Counted from the first letter of the stretch, positions 42,917 through 52,340 are shown. The stretch is 64,000 nucleotides of DNA from Cladopsammia gracilis (GCA_022457155.1 JAJGOT010000013.1:2643501-2707500); one strand, 5' to 3'. Notes: generated by a model from the sequence alone, not told the origin. Translations and numbers: made by a program.

Positions 42917-44310
42917 ATGGCAGAAGGCGGATATGACTATCCAACTGGCGAGAACGAAAACACCGGGCTTGACTGGGATATAGACCACGATGGTGACGAC
43001 GACGAAGAAGAAGTTAACAGAACAACCCCCTTTCAACCGGGAGCTGCATCCACCCCATATCCTGGCGGTGAAGAGCAGATTGAAATGCATACACTGCCTC
43101 GCGAACAGAGCGGTTTTGATTCTGAAGGCATCCCTCTGCTTGAAGGCGACTTCTTAGATGCAACGGAAAAAGCCTCTAGGATCGATGCAGCTATGGACTG
43201 GCTTAAAAGCCGCTTTCCGAGAATGAATCCCAGCCGAATAGACCCTATTGGTTTCGGTAAAAAACCAGGAAATGTAGGCAGAATTGTTACCTTTGGGCCA
43301 CAGGGTGGCGAGAAGCCCATTTTTCAAGCTGGATGGTTCAGGGCTTCTTAAAGCCTTTACAGACAGGTTCAAACGGGCTCTTGGCCCAAGCGCTGAAGAG
43401 ATACTCGTTGAAGACAGAACATCAATAAGGGAAGAAGAACAAAGTCTAAGAGAGGAAGAAAAACAACTGAAGGGGGCGGAAAGAATTAATGCTGAACTGA
43501 AAAAAAGAACAGACAATCAACAAACCCTATCTCTAAGACTCGAAAAAACTAAAGAGAGAAGGGAAAATTTAGAAAAAGAACAAGGCTCTAATCTTGAAGC
43601 TCAAAACAGAATAGATGAGATGAAACGCCTGGAAAAAAAATTATCAACGTGATATAGAAAATGAGAATAAAGCAATAAAAGCACTTCAAAAACAAAAACA
43701 AGATGAAGACAAACTGCAGGCAAAGGTTGCTAAAAGAAAGGCAGCACTCTCTAGCAAAAAGAAAGAAAGAAATGCTGTCGAAGCAAGACTGAACTCCACC
43801 AAGCCGCTGGATGAGTTAAACGAACAAGAGGCCGATCTTGTACGACAAATCGAGGAAGAACGACGCGTGCTAGAGGATGAGAACACTTCTCCCTCTGACA
43901 GAGAAGCTGCAGAAGCCCGAGTTGCTGAGCTAGAAGAAGAGCGGGGAAGACTAAGAACACAAGTTCAGGAAAGAGAAGAAGCCCTTCCTTTGAGAGAAAG
44001 GGTCAAAAATATCTTCAAGAAATATGGCTGGACCCTGCAAGCAGTTGTTCTGGCTGCAGGTCTAGTCATAGGCGCTGTGACGATTGCTGCAATGAATGGC
44101 TTAAAAGCCGGCACCAAGGCTATTGGCAATGGGCTCAAAGCCCTAGGAAATAAGGTTGCCTCCATCTTGCCAGGCTTGATCGGTTCGATTGTGGGCTTTA
44201 TCTTCAAAACAGCCGGCCAGGTTATCTCCTTCCTTGGCGAGCACGCCTGGCTGCTGATCCTTGCCGTTGTGGGCTTTATGATTGAAAGGATCACCAAGCG
44301 CAGGAGATAA
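42917..44310 (+). pseudogene. Acidic coiled-coil protein with C-terminal membrane segments, two frameshifts
   Basis: Three successive frames make one gene of about 460 codons. The first frame (42917-43351) encodes an acidic N-terminus. The frame shifts near 43325-43335, where the coding signal (DGSGLLKAFTDRF) continues in the next frame (to 43652). A second shift is in the A8 run at 43633-43640, after which the third frame is open to 44310. The middle is a long Glu/Lys/Gln-rich coiled coil (about 43400-43990). The end has basic RVKNIFKKYG followed by two or three hydrophobic segments (about 44040-44290). Both breaks are 1-base indels. I recall similar full-length proteins in cnidarian Polintons. 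A virion-membrane or scaffold role is inferred. Confidence 0.8.
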
Positions 44311-46134
44311 TTATCTCATCCAGGCAAGGCCTGCTAAAGCAAGCGCACCCACACCAATGAGAGCCTTGTTTACATGATGCTGCTCGATCTTAGTCTCTTG
44401 CGTTGGTTCTGGTGTGGGGTCTGGTGTTGGTGTGGGTGTGGGGGCTGGTTTTGGGTCTTTTGGAGCTATGCCCTGTGCCTGTGTCGCCTGTTTGTGAATC
44501 GGGTTCGATGGGTGGCTGTTTGGTGGATTAATCTTTGTCGGCCCTCCGTCCATGGGGCGAAGGGAGGCTTTTTTTGTGGCAAGATTGACATCATTGTTAA
44601 CACCAAGCTTCATCCCTTGCGTTGCCTGCATAAGATTGTTATTGTACCCCACCACGCTCTCTGTGTTGATAACCATGCGTGACGGCATCAGCCAGCTCCC
44701 AGGGGCAACTACAAAGTTTAGCCACACTTTCGTTGCTTGGATGGCCTGCTGATAATGCTGTACGCTCTTAGATATGTCGTTCAGTCTTATGGCGTCCTCT
44801 AAGAGTGTGAGGAATACTCTCTGCGTTTCGAATGCCCGGCCTCCACTCCCAAGAATGCTGCTGCGAGTGTTTGCTTGTGCACCCAGAATGCAATACACAA
44901 AGGCCTCGATTGACTGATTCATACGAGCGAGCCCTGGCTGTGTTAGCCCTTGTGCATAATTCGGCACAAAGTGCTCGAACTGACTAACAGCGCCCTGGTC
45001 GTTACGAACGAAGTATATGCCGTTTGCTCGATAGTTTGGGTCTTTTCTGTCTGTGACGCGCTCGTCATCAAACAGGGCTAGATCGGGATCAGGATAGTCG
45101 TAATCAGTAGAGTAGGGGCCCTCACCAGGAACCCAAATGTACACATTGCCAAGACCGTGGTTTTTGCCGTATGTGAAACGGAAGTCAGAATTGGGGTCGA
45201 CACCAAACTCTTGGCAAACCCTCTTATAAGCGTCGATGTTGAACTTGTTGTCTTTCTGGTTGAATGTAGGGTCGTCTGGCAAAGCACTAACGCTCTGTTC
45301 CCCACCCAGCTTGTAGAGGATTCGCCTTGTTGTGAAATATACGTGAAACCTGTAAAATGACCGTAGCTGTGGGGTTAGGGAGAGGCTGGAGTTCTTATCA
45401 AACAGAAGGTCACGCGAGATCCCGCAGCCAGTTGTTGCACACCACAGGGCGAAGTTCAGTTGTTGTGGCCAGAAACTCATTTGCGGCCCGCCGAGCCACT
45501 TTCGGCCGTATTTTGCGGTTTTGAACGAAATTTGTGTGCCTCTGAAAATGTTTCTGTATTTCGTTGTGAAATAATCAGTTGGCGTGACATAGATTTTTTG
45601 CTCTTCGTCGTTTAAGACAGAGCCAATCATCATGTCTTTATCGATTGAGGTGGCGAAATCAACAGCCGGGAATAGTTTTTGTGTGTTTCGGTTTAACGTT
45701 AACTGATAAGGGAAACCGCCAATATACTCTAAGCCAAGGGCGTCTTTCAGGGCTTGTGTCCAATTCTTGTGCGGTATGTCTGAAGGCATAGCCCAGGAGC
45801 CATGCCCCTCTGAGAAAATAACTACTGCTGAGGCTTTGTGCTTTTCGTCGAAAGAAACTTCTGTTTTAAATCTTGACATGTCAGCGTGCGGGAAACGCCT
45901 TTTGAAGTCTGAGATAGCCTTAGCCTTGGCGGCTGTAGAAAGTTTTTCAGCCTCCGGAGAACTAAGCCAAGCAAGTTGCGGATTTACTGTGGGTGGTGTT
46001 GGCTGTTTTTTTCTAATATACCTGCTCTGTTGGGGATAGAGAGGATTTTGGGGACGCGGAAAAAACGGGGGTGGGGGTCCGTAATCGTGACCGCCAATGT
46101 TCAGACCGAGATTTGAACCGCGTCTGCCAAACAT
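44311..46134 (-). CDS. Large Polinton protein, 607 aa, probable virion component
   Basis: An intact frame ending one base after the convergent coiled-coil gene. The N-terminus is Gly/Pro-rich (FGRRGSNLGLNIGG). A long alpha/beta middle has conserved-looking stretches (FWPQQLNFALWCATTGCGIS, SFYRFHVYFTTRRILYKLGG, FRFTYGKNHGLGNVYIWV, IEAFVYCILGAQANTRSSIL). Then come an Asn-rich segment, a Pro/Thr repeat linker (PTPTPTPDPTPEPT) and one C-terminal hydrophobic helix (about 590-605). I recall close relatives in cnidarian Polintons but no established function. Linker plus C-terminal anchor suggests a surface, spike or membrane-linked structural protein. It shares a 40-bp divergent promoter with the minor capsid gene. 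Confidence 0.75.
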   Translation of the reverse strand: MFGRRGSNLGLNIGGHDYGPPPPFFPRPQNPLYPQQSRYIRKKQPTPPTVNPQLAWLSSPEAEKLSTAAKAKAISDFKRRFPHADMSRFKTEVSFDEKHKASAVVIFSEGHGSWAMPSDIPHKNWTQALKDALGLEYIGGFPYQLTLNRNTQKLFPAVDFATSIDKDMMIGSVLNDEEQKIYVTPTDYFTTKYRNIFRGTQISFKTAKYGRKWLGGPQMSFWPQQLNFALWCATTGCGISRDLLFDKNSSLSLTPQLRSFYRFHVYFTTRRILYKLGGEQSVSALPDDPTFNQKDNKFNIDAYKRVCQEFGVDPNSDFRFTYGKNHGLGNVYIWVPGEGPYSTDYDYPDPDLALFDDERVTDRKDPNYRANGIYFVRNDQGAVSQFEHFVPNYAQGLTQPGLARMNQSIEAFVYCILGAQANTRSSILGSGGRAFETQRVFLTLLEDAIRLNDISKSVQHYQQAIQATKVWLNFVVAPGSWLMPSRMVINTESVVGYNNNLMQATQGMKLGVNNDVNLATKKASLRPMDGGPTKINPPNSHPSNPIHKQATQAQGIAPKDPKPAPTPTPTPDPTPEPTQETKIEQHHVNKALIGVGALALAGLAWMR

Positions 46135-46174
46135 GATTATATAAATATAATTTAAATATATATTTATATATACA
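46135..46174. promoter_or_regulatory. Bidirectional TATATA promoter between 607-aa gene and minor capsid gene
   Basis: The 40-bp gap is made of AATATAATTTAAATATATAT and TTTATATATACA, giving both divergent ATGs an adjacent TATA element. Confidence 0.6.
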
Positions 46175-46846
46175 ATGGTTGTGTTAACAATCGTCGCACC
46201 TTCGAACCCTCACACCATCTACTTCGACCACCCGCTTCAGAAACCAAGTTACATAAGACTTGTCTCTTGTTCATTTTACAACTCGTGGCATAATTTGAAA
46301 GAAAATGCAACTATTTCAACAACAATAAATGGCTCCAATGGATCAACTCCAAACGTGACATTACTTCAAGGGCATTACACCATTGATAGTCTAGCGAAAC
46401 AATTTAACGACTTAGCCACCGAACATAGAATAAAATTACAATTATCAACTACTATAAATACACCAGTCGGCTCGATGGTCATTCACAATGGAAGTAATGT
46501 AAAGTTTAGTGACAATCTGGCAAATTTACTTGGCATAAGAGCTGTATTGTTTCTAGTAACATACGTCAAAAGATTAACATCACCAAGCACTTACTTTATC
46601 CACTGCGATCTGGTTGATAAAGAACAAAACCTGTTCAACGGTAAGCCTTCGACTGTCTTGGCTAAATTTGATCTTCGAGGTGAGCCATATGAGAAAGTTT
46701 TCTATGAATCAACACAGCAGAACATCTTGCGTGACGTCTCGTCTGGTGATTATGTAAACAGCATAACACTGTCTGTAAGGGATGAACACAATGCCCTTTT
46801 TGACTTCAATAACATGCCCCTTGAATTTGAACTTGAGATCAATTAA
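46175..46846 (+). CDS. Minor capsid (penton-like) protein, single jelly-roll
   Basis: A 223-aa beta-rich protein with the features of the Polinton minor capsid protein that fills capsid vertices. It has an N-terminal strand set (VVLTIVAPSNPHTIYFDHPL), a central YFIHCDLVDKEQNLFNGK region and the C-terminal SITLSVRDEHNALFDFNNMP strand pattern. Length fits the family. It is intact and starts 4 bases after a TATATATA element. It is transcribed away from the 607-aa gene and towards the next membrane-protein gene. Confidence 0.85.
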   Translation: MVVLTIVAPSNPHTIYFDHPLQKPSYIRLVSCSFYNSWHNLKENATISTTINGSNGSTPNVTLLQGHYTIDSLAKQFNDLATEHRIKLQLSTTINTPVGSMVIHNGSNVKFSDNLANLLGIRAVLFLVTYVKRLTSPSTYFIHCDLVDKEQNLFNGKPSTVLAKFDLRGEPYEKVFYESTQQNILRDVSSGDYVNSITLSVRDEHNALFDFNNMPLEFELEIN

Positions 46847-46869
46847 AAAATATATTATATATACCCCTG
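46847..46869 (+). promoter_or_regulatory. TATATATA leader of the membrane-protein gene at 46870
   Basis: The 23-base gap reads AAAATATATTATATATACCC just before ATGATG. Confidence 0.5.
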
Positions 46870-47537
46870 ATGATGAGCTCGGCTAACGTGTTGCCATCAG
46901 CTCCTGAATACAGCGAAACTCCATCGCTTTACCCAGACTTATCCAACGGTGAAGACTTCAGACTCAAAAAAATCTCTGACTTGCAAAAGGAGCTTGAGTC
47001 GGAGGCTAATCATTACAGGCAAGTTGCGAAGAAATACAAGCGAGCACACACCATTGTTCACGGAACCGCAGTAAGTTTTGGTTTCATTTCTACAGGCTTG
47101 TCTTCAGCCACAATCGTCACAGCCCTGACAGGAGCCGGGCTCATAGCCAGCCCGGTCGTTGCCGGCGTGGCAGCTATGACAGGTTTTTCAGCGGCCGGCA
47201 TCACTTTGTTTAGTAGGCGGCTTCAGAGAAAAATTACTAAACACGAAAAATATACACACTCGCCCTTGCAAAACGAAACTCTGTCTTTGAGCTGGTTTCA
47301 AAAGCTCTAAGTGACAAGCGTATCAGCGATTCAGAGTTCAAAATAATCCTCCGTGAAGTTGAGAGCTATTATGAAGTTAAGAACGAAATACGCTCTGGTG
47401 AAGCAAAGGCTGCCGTAAACAAGCAAACTCCAGATCTTGAAAAACTCAGAAAAGAAATCCGCAAGGAAGAACGAGAAAAGATTCAAAAAAAGATTACTTC
47501 TCTAGCCGCTGTGTCCAAGTCAGATTTAAAAGACTAA
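46870..47537 (+). pseudogene. Coiled-coil protein with Gly/Ala-rich membrane region, frameshifted
   Basis: The first frame (46870-47310) gives an acidic N-terminus, a coiled coil (about 30-60, KISDLQKELESEANHYRQVA) and a long Gly/Ala/Thr-rich hydrophobic region (about 68-115), probably two membrane helices. Near 47248-47256 (an ATATACACAC microsatellite-like spot) the coding signal moves to another frame, which is open to TAA at 47535-47537 and encodes a Lys/Glu-rich helical tail (LVSKALSDKRISDSEFKIIL; later EKLRKEIRKEEREKIQ). A small indel explains this. Function unknown; a membrane-active virion protein is inferred. Confidence 0.75.
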
Positions 47538-48125
47538 ATTCGGGTTTCTCGCTTTATCTAACAAAAGAACGCAATTGCGTGACAAAGCGTGACACATGAC
47601 GTGACATTGTGCGTGACTGTCACGCGTGACATTGCGTGACACACAACGGAAAGGGACAAAACCCTAGTCAGGGGGTGCTCTGGTGGCTGTTTCGTTTTGC
47701 CTAGCCTAGGCTAGGACTTAACTCCGGACAAGGGAGTTGTCATTTTCCCATTTAGCCTCTGGGAGCGAGGTCGAGTTCTCCTAGGAGATCTCTGTTCGAG
47801 CACCCCCCTGTATCAGGGGGTCACTAACTGACGCAGCAACCCCACTTCCCCTGGTCTGACATCGCATTAGCCGTAAGCAGGATTCAGTGGGGGCCAGCCA
47901 CACCTCCCTGAGCTATACCGAATTACAGACTTAATAGAATATATGGTGCGAACAGGTCTTTTATATTCGAGCGAATTGCCGTGCTTTCACATGTGGTAAC
48001 TCATAAAGAACTACGCATGCGCAAATATAGCCGAAAAGTTGTATTTTTCTAAATATAGGCTTTACATAATAAATACCGGAAGTCACAAGATCGCCAAATT
48101 GAAAAAACAATTATAATGTTTAAGC
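47538..48125. other. Largest internal non-coding gap of the Polinton, with clustered repeats and a hairpin
   Basis: Positions 47577-47644 hold six copies of CGTGAC in one orientation plus one inverted (GTCACG). Positions 47669-47810 are bracketed by CAGGGGGTGCTC and GAGCACCCCCCTG, which could close a 140-nt stem-loop; GCCTAGCCTAGGCTAGGAC (about 47700) is a nested palindrome. A GTTCGAG word near 47794 resembles an RNA polymerase III B box, but no A box is clear. It could be an origin, enhancer or an inserted SINE-like sequence. Confidence 0.45.
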
Positions 48126-48779
48126 ATGACTGACTTCACCGCACGGCTCAATGAACTTGACAAACAACACAATTTTGCCATCCTTCGCTCGCTATACGGC
48201 AGCGATTATAGGAAAGAAATACACCGCTTGCGCCTGCCGGAAAAACTTTGTCATATCTACGAAGATATGGGGTTGGCAGAGATGGGGAAACAATATCTAC
48301 AAGAACATTATAACGCCTTGCAGCGTGAACGTTGGGCCCGAAGATTTCTGTCTTGTTATTCTTGCGGCGGCCCATTTTTGCAATCAAGCGATTCTTGTGA
48401 ACTTTATTGCAAAAAATGCGGTCGTGTGGAAGTGCTAGAGGATTATGCTCCGGCATATACGGATCAAAACATTTTGTACAAACCAAGACAAAGGCAGTCG
48501 GCACGGTGTTATGCGTTTGGGTACGCTTTAACACGAATTAACAAAAAGATTGGATTGACTATCGACCAAATTGATAACACGAAACGTATCTTCAAACTTA
48601 TAGAAGCTCGGCTTCCGAGAATCTCTTATACGTTTGTGATCTACAAAATCCTGGACATTACAACGCCGCTTGAAGACCCGCAACGAGCGATTGTAAATTA
48701 CCTGAGGCAACAGATGTCAAACAATATGATAATTAAAAACGACCATTTATGGAACAATGCTTTCAAAGATCTTGAGTAA
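48126..48779 (+). CDS. Zinc-ribbon protein resembling viral late transcription factor 3 (VLTF3-like)
   Basis: An intact 217-aa protein. A zinc ribbon is seen as C77-x2-C80 and C95-x2-C98 (CYSC ... CKKC). A helical C-terminal domain follows, with ITRINKKIGLTID-like and LPRISYTFVIYKILDI segments, a pattern like the poxvirus/NCLDV VLTF3 family that activates late genes. The call is by pattern only. If right, it would be the activator of the TATATA-type leaders in this element. Its 3' end overlaps the convergent nuclease gene by 17 bp. Confidence 0.55.
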   Translation: MTDFTARLNELDKQHNFAILRSLYGSDYRKEIHRLRLPEKLCHIYEDMGLAEMGKQYLQEHYNALQRERWARRFLSCYSCGGPFLQSSDSCELYCKKCGRVEVLEDYAPAYTDQNILYKPRQRQSARCYAFGYALTRINKKIGLTIDQIDNTKRIFKLIEARLPRISYTFVIYKILDITTPLEDPQRAIVNYLRQQMSNNMIIKNDHLWNNAFKDLE

Positions 48780-49869
48780 AAGTTGCCGCTTTCTCAATAA
48801 GAAAGGCTTCTAACATGGCACTGTCATCGCCGATGTTGTCTTCAAAAGTTTCACCAGGTATGGTTTTGTCAAGGTGTTTTTGTTTTGATAAATTTTCATG
48901 AAACCGGTTGATCGATTCGTGAATATTTTCTAAGAAATTTAGTTGTTTTGTTTCCCAAATTGTTGATATATCAAGAAGCTTCCATGAAAAGAAGGCAACT
49001 GTCTTATAATAGTTTGGGGGCCAAGCTTCACGGAATGTTATTCTGTTTATTTCCTTCAAAAACTCTAAATCGCTTCGTTTCTGATCCTCGTCATAGCTCA
49101 TATAAAACCAATCACCGCTACATACGAAATCTCCAGATGAAATTCCTTTCATAATTCTTTCAAACATAGCTGTTGATTTTGTTGCGCCGAGGTCAAGTAA
49201 TTTTGTCTGACCCGGAAATATTTTTTGTTTGGAAGATAGAAGATAAATACCACATGCCCGTGCTGATGGTTTTTTCGTTTTGTGTACGATCCCTTTGTTT
49301 AGAAAGTAATTATGTTCAAGGCTAAGACCAAGCTGCTTCAAAGAACACATTCTGAAATAGGCATCTACAAACAAGCCTTTGTTAACTCTCTCTCCGCTGA
49401 GAGCAAGGCCGGTTTGTATTTGATCACGATACTGTTTAGGAATTTTTTGGCATGCGATCTTTCTGGTGTAAGGGCACTTAAACTCTAACAAGACAATTGT
49501 CTTGTCTTTGTGTGAGAAATATCCGTCTGGGCTGAAAGAAACCTTTCCAAAAAGAGGGTGATCCTTTGGAAGATTTATAGAGCCCTTATATCCGAAAACT
49601 TTGACAGAATGTTTCTTCTCAAAGTATTCACGGATTAGAAACTCAAACAATGTGCCCCAAGCGCAGGCCACATTTTTGCTCATGTCGATGGGGTTTACTT
49701 TTTTGCGAATTAGACTTGACTGACTCTCAAATGGTGAAGACCCTGTCAAGGCAGAGATCTCCGAGGCTCCGATTGTATTTTGTCTGGCTTTGACCCATTC
49801 TTCGCTCCTTTGAACCAGACCAGTCTCGCGTGATTTAAGGAAGGCCTTGAAAGCTTTCACGTTCGCCAT
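48763..49869 (-). CDS. YqaJ/lambda-exonuclease-like PD-(D/E)XK nuclease
   Basis: A 368-aa nuclease of the viral recombinase type that resects DNA ends during recombination-dependent replication. From the ATG at 49869: TIGASEISALTGSSPF (32-47, the YqaJ N-terminal signature), catalytic D115 (SPDGYF), ExK as E129-x-K131 (LLEFKCP) and a Gln motif (YRDQIQTGLAL, 147-157). A long C-terminal extension of unknown role follows. The start codon is the last ATG of the TIR; the frame is open further into the TIR (to 50022), as for polB at the other end. The frame is intact. Confidence 0.85.
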   Translation of the reverse strand: MANVKAFKAFLKSRETGLVQRSEEWVKARQNTIGASEISALTGSSPFESQSSLIRKKVNPIDMSKNVACAWGTLFEFLIREYFEKKHSVKVFGYKGSINLPKDHPLFGKVSFSPDGYFSHKDKTIVLLEFKCPYTRKIACQKIPKQYRDQIQTGLALSGERVNKGLFVDAYFRMCSLKQLGLSLEHNYFLNKGIVHKTKKPSARACGIYLLSSKQKIFPGQTKLLDLGATKSTAMFERIMKGISSGDFVCSGDWFYMSYDEDQKRSDLEFLKEINRITFREAWPPNYYKTVAFFSWKLLDISTIWETKQLNFLENIHESINRFHENLSKQKHLDKTIPGETFEDNIGDDSAMLEAFLIEKAATFTQDL

Positions 49870-50153
49870 GTGGGTTGGTATATGTGGGGGTGGGGTTTCT
49901 TCAATTGGTGGTCTCGTGTCGGGACCAGCATTCACAAGCACTGGGAGTAGTTGGTACGTTGGTGCATCCGGGACCACCCCCAAACGCCCGAAAAAACGCT
50001 TATTTTGAGAACTCCCGAACACCTAAGTTTCCGTGCCCCAGGGCGAATGCAATGAGCCCTGGGGCACGGAAACTTAGGTGTTCGGGAGTTCTCAAAATAA
50101 GCGTTTTTTCGGGCGTTTGGGGGTGGTCCCGGATCACCAACGTACCAACTACT
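49865..50153. repeat. Right terminal inverted repeat (289 bp) with palindrome
   Basis: Reverse complement of 33640-33928. The palindromic part (about 49946-50153) has the loop GAATGCAATGA, which is the reverse complement of the left loop, so both ends present the same hairpin to the outside. Confidence 0.95.
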
Positions 50154-51149
50154 TGTCCGGATGTGAGCACCAAGCTCCTAACCTCATGGCATTTAACATT
50201 GGTAAAAAGTTTACCAATGCTTCTCTACCCTGTCAAAGGCTTTCTCTTGATCAATATTCAGCAAGATACCAGTTTCATTGGTAATATTTATATAATCTAG
50301 AGTGCCACGCAAGAGAAATAAATAAATTCTCAAAAATCGTCCTACCTGGGACGGAACAAGTTTGATCTTCTTGAATAATCGAGGGTAACACTTTTGAAAG
50401 TCTGTTTGTAAGAGCTTTTGAACAAATTTTGTAATCAACATCGAGTGCATTGAATAACTGAAAGAATTATTTTCCAAACTAAATAGGGCCAAATAATCCC
50501 AGAATTTAGCGTAAAATTCTTGAGGTAATCCGTCTGAACCGGGGGGTTTCCCTGAAGAAAGTCCACGTATTGCGTGGATAATTTTAGCCAAAGATAAAAC
50601 TGATTCTTCGCAGGATAAAATTTCGCTCTCACTTAATCTATTTTCAAGTTCGTTCAAAAATTCGGTTTGGACTGTTAAATTAACAGGTTCTTGCGAGTAC
50701 AAATTACGGTAAAAATCTAAATGAGCCCGGAGTCTTGTGAAAAGACTTTAACACCGGCGGAGTTAAAAATAGAATAAACAGTATTTTTCTGAGCCGTGTT
50801 GCTTCGAGCGTAAAAAAAGAATTTGGTAGGTTTTTCACCTTCTTCAAGCCATTCGACTCTGCTACGAATTTGGTTTACTCTCATTTGGGATAAATTTACG
50901 GCTCGAATTTCTCTTTCAAGCGTTTCTATGGTGGTTTTCGCTGAGTTATCTCCTTCAATAAGAGCCCGTTTTGCTTCGATCAAAGAAATTATAGTTGCGT
51001 GGCCTTATCGCGATTAATATGCGTTGTTTACTTCGACCAAGATCTATAGCAACTAATGTTATAGATTCTTTATTATAAAGAAAATCCCACCAAGCTTGAA
51101 TGGAATTAAATGCTTTCCGGTACAATACATGTTTCTTACAAAATAGCAC
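50154..51149 (-). pseudogene. LINE reverse-transcriptase fragment right of the Polinton
   Basis: The minus strand from 51149 shows pieces of an L1/RTX-like ORF2. They include a pre-RT region (AWWDFLYNKESITL; RSRVEWLEEGEKPTKFFFYA) and the start of the RT domain (GLSSGKPPGSDGLPQEFYAK), ending at motif A (DQEKAFDRVEKHW, about 50215). The segment from motif A to past motif C is missing. The remaining roughly 60 bp up to the Polinton (RLGAWCSHPD) join in frame with the fragment at 33480-33639. Stops and frame changes show it was dead, probably before the Polinton arrived. Confidence 0.8.
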
Positions 51150-52203
51150 TATTTTCTGAGAAACAACTGGGAACTATCCGTACGGATCCGCTCGTTTATC
51201 TGGTTGTTAGAGTTGTCAGTATAATTTGTTATCCAGCGACCGTACACTGAAAGCGGGTATTTTATTTTTTAAACAAAATGTTCACGTTACTTTATTTGAA
51301 ATCCCATTGTCGTCTCTCTGTTCCCTACTATACATGTACAGGCCGGGTTGAAGCTTTGAAGTCCTAAACTATAAATTGTAATTTTCTCGAGACACAAGGT
51401 GCCAGGGGAGAGTGAAAAAAATAACAAATAAAAACTCTCAGATGTATGAAGAATCGCTCTCAAAGTGAAATGGAACCGGAGAGAAAGTTAGAAATTACCG
51501 CTTGAATGAGTCTTCGAAAATGAAAACAATCTTTGTTGACAGCTCTGTTTAGTAATCACCGAAACTGCGAATCGCTCGCGGCGCCCGGTTTGCATGAAAT
51601 GAGCGGCCGTCACGTTTACTTTGGATTGTTCAAAATTTCTTTACTACTGGCTCTGATTCTGGCCAACCCAGACGTTGTCATAAAATTTTCCAGCTTGATT
51701 TATACAAACGTGACAATTCTTCATTGTTATCATTTGAGTAATGAAAAATTTATGGATATCAAAGGTTCGCAACACATCACAGCTCAGAATATGAACTGAG
51801 GTCAAGTATAATTATCCGCTATTTCATTGTCTAGATCTTGACTTGTGATTGGCTAATTTCAATTTGTCTCAAAATTTGTCTCGGTGGCCTCGGTTCGTGT
51901 GGTCGCACTGTAATAATTTCTGAGATCATATCGTAAATATTTAATTCTAAATTTATCCTCCAAAGTCCTGGTCCACGGGAAAATGCATTATGCAAATTGC
52001 GGCTAAATCAACAGAATCATGATCGGAAAAAAAAACACAAGGCAAAATTTCGCATTTTAGAAGGAATCATACAAGTCCTGAGCAATAAAAAAATTATCCA
52101 AACGTGTACCAATAGTTTTATCCGCATTAAACCATGTGCTCGGCCGTGTTTTTTTTTTTTTTTTTGCGCCATTATGAACACTTGTGCAGATCTGTACTGT
52201 ACA
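51150..52203. other. No gene or clear repeat seen
   Basis: AT-rich DNA. An 88-aa frame at 51533-51799 has a hydrophobic start but no recognisable family and no support. A T19 run lies at about 52149. Confidence 0.3.
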
Positions 52204-52340
52204 GCCCCCGAAATGATCCCGACCCCGAAATGATCCCCGACCCCAAAATGATCCCCATTTTTTTCACACTGACCCCGAAATGATCCCCAAGTAATTTTTG
52301 GAATGGAATGGCCTTCCATCCAGAGAAAGCTGGAATGAAT

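Larger units (their letters stand above)
33640..50153. mobile_element. Complete Polinton/Maverick element
   Basis: The 16.5-kb element begins AGTAGTTGGTACG and ends with its reverse complement. Flanks share TGTCC (33635-33639, 50154-50158), or TTGTCC (33634-33639, 50153-50158) if the last base belongs to the duplication; Polintons classically make 6-bp duplications. It encodes protein-primed polymerase, DDE integrase, packaging ATPase, major and minor capsid proteins and accessory genes. GC content is clearly higher than in the flanks and in the first Maverick-like element. At least two genes are frameshifted, so this copy may no longer be autonomous. Confidence 0.95.
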
